Shown: positions 42,734 to 53,009 of the stretch, one piece after another | Layout: the number at the start of each line of letters is the position of its first letter | How positions within the stretch are numbered: the first letter of the stretch is position 1 | From: Zygnema cylindricum | Taxonomy: Eukaryota > Streptophyta > Zygnematophyceae > Zygnematales > Zygnemataceae | Direction of reading: 5' to 3' | Assembly (NCBI GenBank): GCA_037447655.1 | Contig: JBBHKE010003409.1 | Location: 382,567-446,566, forward strand | Length of the DNA stretch: 64,000 nucleotides | The notes under the pieces: generated by a model | What the model was told of the DNA's origin: nothing | The model's input: the letters and a program-made list of their open reading frames with translations, nothing else | Databases searched by the model: none | Made by a program: the position numbers and the translations under genes

Positions 42734-43822
42734 TTAAGTTCCCCCTGATGAGCTAAGACGATTTGCTTCAGTAGATTTGAGGAATGTAATAATTGAATCC
42801 AAGGTATTCGAATCCCTCGATAAGAGAATATCCCTTAAGTGTATCATTTTCTTCCGTAGAGCATGGGTGAAGACCGATGCCTTATCATTCTCCTCAATAA
42901 ATTTTCCCATATTTGCGAGTTGCTCAATAATGATATTAAATCTTTTTGCGGCCTCATCGATAGATTCGTTCGGTTTCACCTTGAAAGATGTATAGTCGGT
43001 ATAAATGTGTTGTCCTTTATTTTGAAGACTCTTCTCAAAATGATTTTCAAGGGCTACCCAACAATCATGGGCGAATCTTCGAGTGAGAAATAAATCATGT
43101 ATGGAAGTGCTACATGATTGAAATAAACCGCCGACGGCGAAAAGATTTTTCTTTGTCCATACGCGATAAGCTCTCTGATCCGACGTAGGCATCTTGTCCA
43201 CCCCTTTTACTACCTTTCAAAGTCGCTTCAATTTAAATTGACCTTTGATATATTTCTTCCATGATTGATAGTTCGTTCCATTGAAGATGACGATCTTTCC
43301 GGACATAGATTCAACATGCTCATCTCCTTCACTTCAATCATCAAGATCGGAATCATCATCAATGGGAAGTTTTCCTTTTCGAATTAATTCTCTCCTCTCT
43401 TCTTCATCTACTTCATCTCCTTCCGTATCGGCGACGCTATGTGTCGGAATGGGATCTCTAAAAAATGGAGGTCTAGTGACACGGTTCGAATCCGAGATCT
43501 GTTGATCAACATAACGGAAAAGACCATCCATCATTTTTTGAAAGCGACCTTGCATCGCATCATCTTCCTCCTTCTTTTTCCCCTCAATCTCCTTCTTTTG
43601 TCCAACCTGAACGACCGGGACGACCTCCTCAAAAGTTTTGCCGGTGAAAGTAAATGGGGTTTCTACTTTTGGATCCGAGGATGATTCTGATTCGGATGGA
43701 TCCAGAGGATCTGGATCCGGAGGCCGAGGCATCATTGGAGAAGAAGAAGGCATCATCGGAGAAGGGGTATTTTTCTTCTTTCTACCCATGGCGGCCAAAC
43801 TAGGCACCCTTCTACACCTCAA
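42734..43822 (-). pseudogene. gag: Copia B Gag, N-terminal part
   Basis: Frame 43822-43334 is proline/serine- and acid-rich. After a stop the homology continues with VIFNGTNYQSWKKYIKGQFK (DUF4219-like Gag start), then frame 43201-42734 gives the UBN2-type capsid region (DCWVALENHFEKSLQNKGQHI, FNIIIEQLANMGKFI). Stops at 43334 and about 43217 break it. Confidence 0.8.
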
Positions 43823-43834
43823 TGGAGCACACTA

Positions 43835-43846
43835 GCTCCGATACCA
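43835..43846 (-). other. Primer binding site of Copia B (tRNA-iMet 3'-end type)
   Basis: The minus strand reads TGGTATCGGAGC two bases after the LTR end TATCA. It differs by one base from the classical plant Copia site TGGTATCAGAGC, complementary to the 3' end of initiator tRNA-Met. The other elements here do not use this type. Confidence 0.88.
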
Positions 43847-43848
43847 CT

Positions 43849-44354
43849 TGATAGGATCTAATAACTCACAGTGCTACAAACAGCAGCGGAAGCATCAAGA
43901 ATAAAATATTTTCACACAAGAGAGGACAGTCTATAAAAGCCAATATATTTTATGAACGTTTTTCCCTACAATCAGTGTATCTTTTACCTCCCACTAATCT
44001 GCAGTACATAGTATACATTAGGAGTCACGTCACAACTTCAAACTATAAACTAAGACTAAATTATAGTGCGCACTAAATAATACCAAACAAACAAATCAAC
44101 ACAAAACTACGTAGTACTAACGTACTACCGAAAGGTACACACAAAACCATATAATGACAAACCTTATATACCAAAAACAATATCTGTACCTGGTCGTCGC
44201 GAAACGGAATCTATGCGAGACCGAGAATCTTCAAAACAAACTACGAGACATAATAAGACAAGAACAAGACCGCACGCTTGACAACAAAAGACAAACTGAA
44301 ACTATTTGGTCGCGCGACAAGCCGCGTCGTTCGATTACCATTTTGAATCTAACA
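43849..44354 (-). repeat. 5' LTR of Copia B
   Basis: Minus-strand ends TGTTAGATTC ... GATCCTATCA. It is followed on the plus strand by the target duplication GAATA. Confidence 0.9.
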
Positions 44355-45920
44355 GAATAGTCCAGAGAAAGAAAGATGGATTAGAGCCATAAATGATGAG
44401 ATGGCTTCAATCATGGAAGCAAATACTTGGGAATTAGCGGATTGTCCTCCAGACAGAAAACCTATTGGGGTGTAAATGGGTATTTAAACTAAAACTGATC
44501 CCAGATAATACCATTGAGAGATATAAGGCTCGATTGGGAGCAAAGGGGTTCACTCAAAAGGAGGGGATTGACTATGAGGAGACCTTTGCTCCGGTTGTTC
44601 GGTTCCCCTCAATAAGGATTCTCCTCAGTCTGGCAGCAGCGGAAGACATGGAAATCCACCAGATGGACATTAAGACAGTTTTTTTTAATAGTGAGTTAGA
44701 GGAAGAAATTTTCATGAGGCAACTTGAGGGGTTCGTGGAAGAAAAAGAGGAGAGCATATTCTGTTGGCTCATAAAATCCTTATATGGACAGAAACACGCT
44801 CGCCGACAGTGGAATAAGAAACTAGATGAGTTTTTCACCAATCTGGGATATATCCGTATCAGCTCTGACCATTCTATCTATATGTTTGAAGATGAGAATG
44901 GTGTCATTTTTATTGCAATTTATGTGGATGACCTGCTTGTGTTGAGTAAGTTTTTGGAGAAGATCAATAGGCTAAAGAAAGATCTTAGGGGCGAATTTGA
45001 TATGAAGGATTTAGGGGAGGCAAAATATATTTTGGGGATCCAAATGGAGAGAGATAAAGGGAAGAAGATTATTAGACTTACTTAGAAATAAGCAATAGGA
45101 AATATGCTTGAGAAATTTCAGATGGAAAATGCTAACAGTTGTACCACTCCCATGGACTTGAAAAAAGTAAGTGTTGGGAGTGTAGAAGGAGGAGTGATGA
45201 TCTTAGACGATCAGATGAATCTAGAGGAGAGAGAGTTTATGAAATCTATCCCTTATAGACAGGTCGTAGGAAGTTTGATCTTTTTTATGAATTGTACCAG
45301 GCCGGACATAGCGGCAGCAGTTGGAGTTCTCAGTAAGAGTCATAATGATCCTAGAAAGAGAGACTGGTAGGAAGCCAAGAGAGTCATGAGATATCTGGTT
45401 GGAACCAAAGACTTATGGTTGCATTTGGGAGGGGAGCACACTGATATCACCACTTGGAGTGATGCCAGTTATAAGGATGCACCTATCAGAAGATGCACTT
45501 CTGGATATGTTTTGTATGTGGGGGAAGGTGCTTATTGTTGGAGCAGTAAGCAACAAAAGGTGGTTGCTCAGTCTACTATGGAGGCTGAGTATATGGCGAC
45601 TTGTTCTGCTGTAAAACAACTAATGTGGGTGAAGTCATTTTTGTAAGAACTGGGATATATGAAAGAGGGAGTGCATGTAATCTTTTGCGATAATCAAGCT
45701 GCAATGGCAATTGCAAACAAATTAAAACACCATTTCAAAGCAAAACATATGGACATAAGATTAAGCTTCGTAAGGGAAAAAGTTTAAAATAAAATTTTAA
45801 ATCTTGTGTATAGACCTAATGAAGAAATGGTGGCTGACATGATGACCAAACCTGTGCCCTCTCTTAAATTAAAATATTGTCAAAAAAAGTGCGGGTTGAA
45901 AGAAAAATTAAAATTAGACT
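44355..45920 (+). pseudogene. pol: Copia E reverse transcriptase and RNase H
   Basis: Resumes at the WIRAINDEMASIMEANTWEL block, then [48 protein letters not shown], and the catalytic YVDDLLVL. RNase H shows WSDASYKDAPIRRCTSGY, MEAEYMAT and the C-terminal block KAKHMDIRLSFVREKV ... MVADMMTKPVPS. In-frame stops occur at about 45085 (two close together), 45368, 45645 and 45785. Stops replace Q, E, W and other residues, so they reflect decay, not a changed code. Confidence 0.9.
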
Positions 45921-45935
45921 AGAAAATAAGGGGAG
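45921..45935 (+). other. Polypurine tract of Copia E
   Basis: AGAAAATAAGGGGAG directly precedes the LTR start TGTTGAAATT, the expected plus-strand primer site. Confidence 0.85.
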
Positions 45936-46247
45936 TGTTGAAATTAATAGATTTCTAGAGTATTTTCTAGGTTTCAATTTGTTATGATAAAAGAAAAGAA
46001 AAGGACGGGCAGCCTGCCTCCACCTCCTCTCTCTAGCCCCCATACTTGTTGTAGTCACTCAAGGATAGAGAGGGTGGTTGATCCATGGCTGCCTTAGTTC
46101 AACAGGCAGTTATTTTTAGTAGGTTACTAAAAATATACCTAACGGACCCGAAATTGATCCCGGTTCCTGCCGTTCGTCAAGTTGGCCGACAGTGGTCAGA
46201 TTTTTCCTATTAGACTAAGACCAATGCTAAATGCTATAGTATGTGAT

Positions 46248-46284
<37 letters not shown>

Positions 46285-46990
46285 GGGAGGAACAAATCCA
46301 TTTAACTAAACTGTATACGGCATGCATAGATACAGTTTTATGAAAGTATGAACTACGATTCTATTTCAAAACGGATATCACGCATTTTGTTTCGATAGTG
46401 AAACAAATATCGCGCAAGTATTTATAACGGCTAAGATTGCGTCTCGCTCAAAATCCAACGGCGCACATCATCGCCGAAATCTCGAAATTGTCACTTTCGC
46501 GTTTTGTGACGTGGCATGACCTGGAGCCACGTGGAGAGATGACATTCGGTCATGGGAATTCCGAGGAATGTACGAACGAGTGAAATGCAGACACGCGTCC
46601 GCTTAATAGCTTTGTCGTACATAGGCCGTACAAAAGGTACACCGGCAGTAGTACTTTTTGGTACGGTACAGTAATCTCATTTGTCCGTACTTTAGTAGAT
46701 AGAAGTTATTAGAGGGAATCAGGACTTAGAAAATTTTGGTAGGTAGTCACCTCTCCCTTTGAGAGTTTTTACAAATTGGCATTTTTACTGCCTCATAACT
46801 TATCGGTTGGTTGGCCCTTTTCAGTGATTCTTTTTGCTACGGACTCACGGGAGTCCAAGCTGTATAGGGGTGCTGTCAAACTGTCATTTCGCCTTTTTGG
46901 ACAGCAGTGGTTGTGGCTTGAAGTGGGTTAGTTAAATAGTATCTAGAGGCTTCCTATATTCTGTGGTCCAATGGAGGACACAAAATTGCA
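45936..46990 (+). repeat. 3' LTR of Copia E (1055 bp)
   Basis: Ends TGTTGAAATTAATAG ... GACACAAAATTGCA. Contains a (TA)n run (about 46249-46282), a TATA-like TATTTATAA at 46419-46427, the antisense tRNA-like remnant near 46145-46225, and the GTAC cluster. The LTR copy of the Gag start codon is retained (ATGGAGGACACA). Confidence 0.92.
46569..46690 (+). promoter_or_regulatory. Cluster of GTAC cores in LTR E
   Basis: Eight GTAC words occur in about 120 bases, several as CCGTAC or GGTAC. The equivalent part of LTR A, LTR C and the solo LTRs is also GTAC-rich. In green plants CGTAC/GTAC is the core bound by SBP-box (SPL) and CRR1-type factors, so a regulatory role is possible; this is inference. 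Confidence 0.4.
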
Positions 46991-47082
46991 ATCCGGAGAG
47001 TAGGAAGATGGAGAGGAGAGGATAGAGATAGTGCGGCAAATCTAGAGGGTGAGAATGAGAGTGAAAGGGAGAGGGAGAGAGA
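46991..47082. repeat. Repeat R, copy 3, left fragment
   Basis: ATCCGGAGAGTAGGAAGAT and the following GA-rich bases match 15829-15925 of R copy 1. It lies between Copia E and Copia F and continues at 53010. Confidence 0.85.
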
Positions 47083-47920
47083 TGTTGTCTTTTTGGAAAG
47101 CTTTCAGTCTCAGAGCAGCGGAGCTGCTTTACAGACAAAGCAGCGCAGCTGCTATACAAACAGAGCAGCGCAGCTGCTATATAGAAAGAGCAGCGCAGCT
47201 GCTATACAACAGAGCAACGCAGCTGCTACACAACAAAGCAACGCAGCTGCTATACAGCAAAGCAGCTGCTATACAGGAGAGCAGCTGCTATACAGCAGAG
47301 CAGCTGCTATACAGTAGAGCAGCGCAGCAGCAGAGCAGCGCAGCAGACAGGACAAGGCAACCACGATTATATTTGATATGGTCCGTACGGACAACGCAAC
47401 GTCCGATATTCTTCATGTGATTCTGTACAGGATAGAGCAACTGCGATAGATACGATTCTAGTCAACTTAGTGGGAACTCAGTGGTAGCTTAGTGATAGCT
47501 CAGTGGTAGCTTAGTGATAGCTCAATGGTAGCTTGACAGATTAGTGGTAGCTTGGTGATTTGACGTACCTCTCAAATACACTGGTGTTGCTAGTTCAACA
47601 CAAGTATAAGACTTTGGACTCTTAACATATTATGTATCCAGACTTCCAATTAGTAAAACTGCAGACAGTTTTTGGGAAACTTCTGAGTATTATATCTTGA
47701 GTGTTGTCGCGTCAATTGTGCTATAACTTTGGGAGTTATCAATGTTTATGCTACTCTATATTCTGATAGAGTTTTGTGAGGTTTGGATGCTTGTATAAGA
47801 ATTGGTGAGCACTTAAGAACAGCTGTTTGGTAGGATTCTTGATAGCTTCTGAGAGTGTATCATGTCTACTTCTACTACTACTGCTGCTCCTCCACCTGCA
47901 CTGGTGGTTGTAGAACAACA
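47083..47920 (+). repeat. 5' LTR of Copia F (838 bp)
   Basis: Ends TGTTGTCTTTTTGG ... GTAGAACAACA. Includes a CAGCTGCTATACA minisatellite near its start and a short AGTGGTAGCTTAGTGATAGC tandem stretch at 47478-47560. The Gag start and the first 20 codons lie in its 3' end. Confidence 0.92.
47106..47345. repeat. CAGCGCAGCTGCTATACA minisatellite in LTR F
   Basis: Units built from AGCAGCGCAGCTGCTATACA with variants repeat about ten times. CAGCTG and AGCAGCTGCT are palindromic. The 3' LTR has fewer units (52237-52440), and a third copy lies at 59180-59330. Confidence 0.85.
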
Positions 47921-48692
47921 CGTTATGGGCCTGTCATCAAGAATTCCTATCTTTTCCGGGGATAAGTATGTTTACTGGGCGGATATGGTGGAGACACATT
48001 TTGAGAATGTCAATCTTTTGGATATATTGGATGGTTCGCTGGATGAATCTGATCCGTCATGGTCTAAGAAAAATACGCAAGCTCGTTCTATTCTGAAATT
48101 TTGTATATCTGAGGACTTAGCTATGTCTCGGATAAAGATGAAAAAAGCAATTGATATCTGGAAATCTCTTAAAAGTGATTATGAAAAGGCCAATGTCCAA
48201 GAAGAGCTTCTATTGGCAGGGAAAATTTGGGTTTATAAGTACACTGGCGGTACAATGGCTAAATATTCTAACAAATTTCATATCCTTGTAGATGCACATG
48301 CTTGTGCAGGTGGGGTGTTTCCTCCTTTACAACAGGCGGCATTGCTCATGAGGGGTCTCCCTCGTAGTATGAAAGGAGCATCTGACATGCTCAAACAAAA
48401 AGATAAAGCTAGCTGGACTTTACAGTTAGCCATCGATATTTTACAAGAGGAGGAAGCTACATCTAATATTCTCAATGTTGAGCAAGTAGAGGCTTTTAGA
48501 TCAGACTTTGAGAGAAAAAGACAGTTTAATCTGCAAAGGAATAAGTTTAATCAGTTCAGACATTTTAATCAAGGTGGAAATAGACAATCCAACAATGCAT
48601 GCTTTTATTGTAGTGAGAGAGGTCATGGATACAAATTTCGTCCTAAGCTTAAAAAAGCTAACGATACAGGTTTATACTGGCCGGGATGGTAA
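47862..48692 (+). pseudogene. gag: Copia F Gag
   Basis: 276 residues. N-terminal S/T/P-rich leader encoded by the LTR, then VEQHVMGLSSRIPIFSGDKYVYW. The UBN2-type capsid region includes DIWKSLKSDYEKANVQEELL and LLMRGLPRSMKGASDML. The zinc knuckle reads CFYCSERGHGYKFR: the fourth ligand cysteine is arginine (CGT for TGT). The frame ends early at GLYWPGW; protease continues in another frame. The start is the only ATG before the conserved VMG block. Confidence 0.87.
47921..47931 (+). other. Primer binding site of Copia F
   Basis: CGTTATGGGCC directly follows the LTR end GAACAACA. It shares GTTATGGGCC with the other tRNA-half-type sites and encodes V-M-G-L. Confidence 0.72.
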
Positions 48693-48779
48693 CAAAGCCA
48701 GTTTTACAAAGGCTTCACGGGGACTACACCTCGTGGAAATGCACTATTTTCGGCTTTTTCGTTTCTCTAAGACGAGACT

Positions 48780-49499
48780 TTGACGGTTTCTACGGAGGAC
48801 GATACGGATCTATTCGCTATGGCGGCTGCAATGGAGGGCGCGAAGGACCCCGGATGGATAATGGATACAGGAGCGTCAGCCCACATGTGCTGGAACAAGA
48901 CCATCTTCAAAAATCTGAAAGCAACGCCGGAGAAAAATATTTATTATGCTTATGGAATGAGTGTCCAAACTCGTGCTGTGGGTGATGTGTCCTTACTAGT
49001 TGATGTAGAAGGAAAACCAATTGAAAGGACTCTTCACAATGTTTTATTTGTGCCTGACTTTAAGAAAAATCTGTTTTCTACGTCGTTGGTAGAGAGCAAA
49101 GGCTTTGAGGTTAATTTGAAAAATGGTCGGCAGGTTGTTAGCAAAAATGGCAAAGTTGCTGTTACAGGTACTACAAATAGTAGCAAGATGTATCGCATGG
49201 ATATGGCTAATACAAAGGAGAAAGATGTTTTGTACTCCGGTTTTTTGCACTCAATAGAGTTGTGGCATAAAATATTAGGCCATGTTAATTATGATAGTTT
49301 GAGGAAAATGGTCATTGCTGGAAAAATAGAGGGTGTATCAATCACAGATGGACCGGTCAAAACTTGCGATGGTTGTGCGTTAGGCAAAATCCACAGATTG
49401 CCATTTCCTAAGGAGTCTGAGCATCGGTCCACGAAACTTTTACAACAAATTCATTCGGATGTCTTTGGTCCGACGAAGGTTCCATCTGCTGAGGGATGA
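48780..49499 (+). pseudogene. pol: Copia F protease and GAG-pre-integrase
   Basis: Aspartic protease motif WIMDTGASAHMC near residue 25, then LHNVLFVPDFKKNLFSTSL, GAG-pre-integrase ELWHKILGHVNYDSLRKM, zinc finger CDGCALGKIH and the first catalytic D of integrase in IHSDVFGP. The frame stops at the glycine-rich SAEG block, where integrase resumes one frame over at 49496. Confidence 0.87.
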
Positions 49500-50470
49500 A
49501 ATATATGGTCACCTTCACAGATGATTTCTCCAGGTTTACAAAAGTTTACTTCATGAAGGAGAAGAGTGAAGTGTTTGGTCACTTCAAACACTATAAAGCA
49601 TGGGCTGAAAAACTTTATAATTCATCTATTTTGCAGCTCAGATCGGACAATGGTGGTGAATATACATCGAAAGAATTTGAAACCTTTTTACTCGAGGAAG
49701 GCATTAGTCATCTATTGACTGTTCCATATTCCCCGGAACAAAATGGGGTGTCCGAAAGGCTGAATAGAACTCTCACGGAAAGCTCTAGGTCTATGCTCGC
49801 AGATAAAATTGTCGATCCAAAATTCTGGGCTGAGGCTCTAAACAGTGCAGTTTATATTAAAAATAGGATAGGATTAAGATCGGTATAAACAACTCTCTAC
49901 GAAATCTGGACAGGTAGCAAACCAGATATTAGCCATTTCAAGGTCTTTGGTAGTCAATGCTTTATATTGGATACGTCTACAAATAGATGAAAAATGGAAC
50001 CGAAGGGATTACCGGGTATTCTGTTAGGATATGGTTATAAAGTCTTTGTGTTTGAAAGGCAGAAAATAGTAGTAACTATAAACATCATTGTTAAAGATGA
50101 ACTAGAATCCATAGATTTATTTCAAATGACAGAGCAGCAAAAGCAACAAAAAGTACAGGAGTATGTCATCTTAGATTGCATGCAAGAAATTGTCCCGCAG
50201 ATTCCACAAACTCCGGTAATGACTCCGGAGTCAGACTCTCTCCAAGTTCCTCACCAACTTCGGGTCCAGACGGACCAACAGCGCAATCAAGAACAACGGA
50301 TCGCAACCAGCGCAATCAGCAAGACACGGATCGCAACTAGCGCAATCAGCGCATTCAGCGCAATGCGCGGCATCCGACGATCTCAGCCTCAGAATTTCCG
50401 GGGGGAAGAAGATCAAGCAGCCGACTGCAAGCAAGCTCTCACTTTGCCTACTCGACAGTCTCAGGGGAGC
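49496..50470 (+). pseudogene. pol: Copia F integrase core and linker
   Basis: Catalytic D in LRSDNGGEYTS and E in SPEQNGVSERLNRTL are present. After a TAA at 49886 the C-terminal part continues as TLYEIWTGSKPDISHFKVFGS, a TGA replaces a tryptophan near 49988, and KGLPGILLGYGYKVFVF follows. The linker to RT is Q/S-rich with short repeats around AIS and RIATS (50280-50370). Confidence 0.87.
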
Positions 50471-50472
50471 CC

Positions 50473-52044
50473 TTGACCATCCAAGAGGCCTTCTCATCAC
50501 CAGAGCGGCATCACTGGATTGAGGCGGCAATCGATGAAATGAAATCGATCATGGAGGCTCAAACATGGGAGCTTGTGGACCTTCCTCCAGACCGAAAAGC
50601 GATCGGCAACAAATGGGTATTCAAGGTGAAGTTAAATCTCGATAACACCATTGAACGCTATAAGGCCAGACTTATGGCGAAGGGGTACAATCAAAAGGAA
50701 GGAATCGATTTTGAAGAAACATTTTCTCCGGTTGTAAGATTTCCAACAGTTAGGATTTTGCTGTCCCTAGCTGCTATAGAAGATATAGAAATCCATTAGA
50801 TGGATGTAAAAACGGCCTTTTTGCATGGAGAACTAGAAAAGACCATTTACATGCAGCAGCCTGAAAAGTATGTGGAACCAGGAAAAGAGCACTTAGTATG
50901 CAAGTTGCTAAAATCTTTTTACGGCCTAAAACAGGCCCCCATACAGTGGAATATAAAGCTTGATGAATTCTTGACTAGTCTAGGATTTCAAAGGATAAGT
51001 TCTGATCACTCTGTCTACGTTCTAAAGGGTGAAAATGGGATAGTGTATATAGCGGTATATGTAGATGATTTGCTATTAATTAGCAAATCAATGGCTGAAA
51101 TTAACAAAATCAAAACTGCTCTAAACTCACGGTTCGAGATGAAAGACCTCGGTGAGGCAAAACATATTTTGGGTATCCAGGTAGAGAGAGACAGAAATAA
51201 GAAAATAATAAAATTGACTCAAAAAGAGGCTATTGGAAACATGTTAGATGAGTACGGAATGCGGGGGGCAAAAGGATGTTTAATTCCAATGGAGTTTCAG
51301 CAGAAGTTACAAGGAGAAGAGACAGAACCAGGTGTCATTGTTAGCGAGTATTTAGAGTCAGGGGAGAATGATCCTATGACAATAATACCTTATAGACAGA
51401 TAGTGGGAAGCTTAATATATTTCATGAACTGTACCCGTCCTGACATTGCTGCAGCAGTCGGGGTACTAAGCAGGAGTCTAGAAAATCCGAGAAAATCTGA
51501 TCTTGATGCAGCAAGGAGAGTCTTAAGATATTTGGTCGGAACTAAAGATCTCAAACTCACTCTAGGCGGAGGAGAAGTCAAGCTGCAAACATGGAGTGAT
51601 GCAAGCTATGGCGACATGCCAAGCCGAAAATCCACCTCGGGATTCGTTCTACAAATTCGGAACGGTACTTGCTGCTGGAGCAGCAAACTTCAAAAGGTTA
51701 CAGCACAGTCGACAATGGAGTCAGAGTATATGGCAGCAAGCTCGGCCCTCAAATAACTCTTATGGGTAAAATCCATATTACAAGAACTAGGATACATGCA
51801 AGTTGGTCCACAGGTGATCAGGTGTGATAACCAGGCTGTCATTGCCATTGCTTCTAACCCGAGTCATCAGTTCAAAAGCAAACACATGGATGTAAGATTA
51901 TACTTTGTAAGAGAAAAAGTGTTCTCTAGAGTGATTAAATTATTTTATTTGCCAGATGCAAAAATGATTACGGATATGCTCACTAAAGCTCTTCCTGCTC
52001 CTAAGCTGAAGTATTGTAGGGACGCAGTGGGATTAAGTGAATAG
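50473..52044 (+). pseudogene. pol: Copia F reverse transcriptase and RNase H
   Basis: [41 protein letters not shown] and [16 protein letters not shown] are followed by a TAG (50797) in place of Q in the IHQMDVKTAF block. The next frame gives LYGLKQAP-like FYGLKQAPIQW, YVDDLLLIS (catalytic YVDD) and LGIQVERDRNKKII. RNase H shows WSDASYGDMPSRKSTSGF and MESEYMAAS, a TAA in place of Q at 51754, then FKSKHMDVRLYFVREKV and MITDMLTKALPAPKL. Only two stops separate it from a complete domain. Confidence 0.9.
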
Positions 52045-52204
52045 TTGAATTGCTGCACTGCTATACTACCACTCTGCAATAAATCCACCATTGTGAGGTA
52101 GTGGGACTGAGTGACTTGCTAATTGCTATATTGCTATGCTGCGATGCTGCGCTAGTTTATCACCGTTGTTGCGCCGGGATACTGTGTCTAAAGCTTTAGC
52201 GGAG

Positions 52205-53009
52205 TGTTGTCTTTTTGGAAAGCTTTCAGTCTCAGAGCAGCGCAGCTGCTTTACAGACAAAGCAGCGCAGCTGCTATACAGACAGAGCAGCGCAGCTGCT
52301 ATACAACAGAGCAACGCAACTGCTATACAGCAGAGTAGCTGGTATACAGCATAGCAGCTGCTATACAGCAGAGCAACTGCTATATAGTAGAGCAGCGCAG
52401 CAGCATAGCAGCGCAGCAGCAAAGCAGCGCAGCAGACAGGACAAGGCAACCACGATTATATTTGATATGGTCCGTACGGACAACGCAACGTCTGATATTC
52501 TTAATGTGATTCTGTACAGGATAGAGCAACTGCGATAGATACGATTTTAGTCAACTTAGTGGGAACTCAGTGGTAGCTTAGTGATAGCTTAGGGGTAGCT
52601 TAGTGATAGCTCAATGGTAGCTTGACAGATTAGTGGTAGCTTGGTGATTTGACGTACCTCTCAAGTACATTGGTGTTGCTAGTTCAACACAAGTATAAGA
52701 CTTAGGACTCATAACATATTATGTATCCACACTTCCAAGTAGTAAAACTGCAGACAGTTTTTGGGAAACTTCTGAGTATTATATCTTGAGTGTTGTTGGG
52801 TCAATTGTGCTATAACTTTGGGAGTTATAAGTGTTTATGCTACTCTATATTTAAATAGAGTTTTGTGAGGTTTGGATGCTTGTATAAGAATTGGTGAGCA
52901 CTTAAAAACAGCTGTTTGGTAGGATTCTTGATAGATTCTGAGAGTGTATCATATCTACTTCTACTACTACTGCTGCTCCTCCACCTGCACCGGTGGTTGT
53001 AGAACAACA
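52205..53009 (+). repeat. 3' LTR of Copia F (805 bp)
   Basis: Matches the 5' LTR with fewer minisatellite units and single-base changes; the Gag ATG equivalent is ATA. It is preceded by AGCTTTAGCGGAG, a poor polypurine tract. Confidence 0.92.

Larger units (their letters stand above)
38388..44354 (-). mobile_element. Copia retrotransposon B nested in E, plant-type priming site
   Basis: Complete structure with two LTRs of 504 and 506 bp flanked by the exact 5-bp repeat GAATA (38383-38387, 44355-44359). It is on the minus strand. Order: LTR, tRNA-iMet 3'-end priming site, Gag, protease, integrase, RT, RNase H, polypurine tract, LTR. Coding sequence is split into eight frames by shifts and stops, so it is not autonomous. 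Confidence 0.94.
29524..46990 (+). mobile_element. Copia retrotransposon E, host to four nested insertions
   Basis: A plus-strand Copia element whose own sequence occupies 29524-30758, 34265-34544, 35589-36561, 37604-38387 and 44355-46990. The inserts are a gag-only element (30759-34264), a solo LTR (34545-35588), a solo LTR of E's own family (36562-37603) and Copia B (38388-44354). Each is flanked by a 5-bp direct repeat, exact or with one mismatch. The 5' LTR is truncated at 29524, so E's own target duplication cannot be checked. Coding sequence has many stops and shifts. Confidence 0.92.
47083..53009 (+). mobile_element. Copia retrotransposon F
   Basis: Two LTRs (838 and 805 bp), a tRNA-half-type priming site, Gag, protease, integrase, RT and RNase H on the plus strand. 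It is inserted in the purine tract of R copy 3; low complexity there hides any target duplication. It is the best preserved full-length Copia after C, with a mutated Gag zinc finger, a Gag-protease shift and a few stops. Confidence 0.93.

Noticed and set aside
44355-51760. Possible reassignment of TAG/TAA to glutamine, since several pol stops replace Q
   Set aside because: Other stops in the same elements replace E, K, W, L and Y, and TGA is among them. The pattern is ordinary decay.
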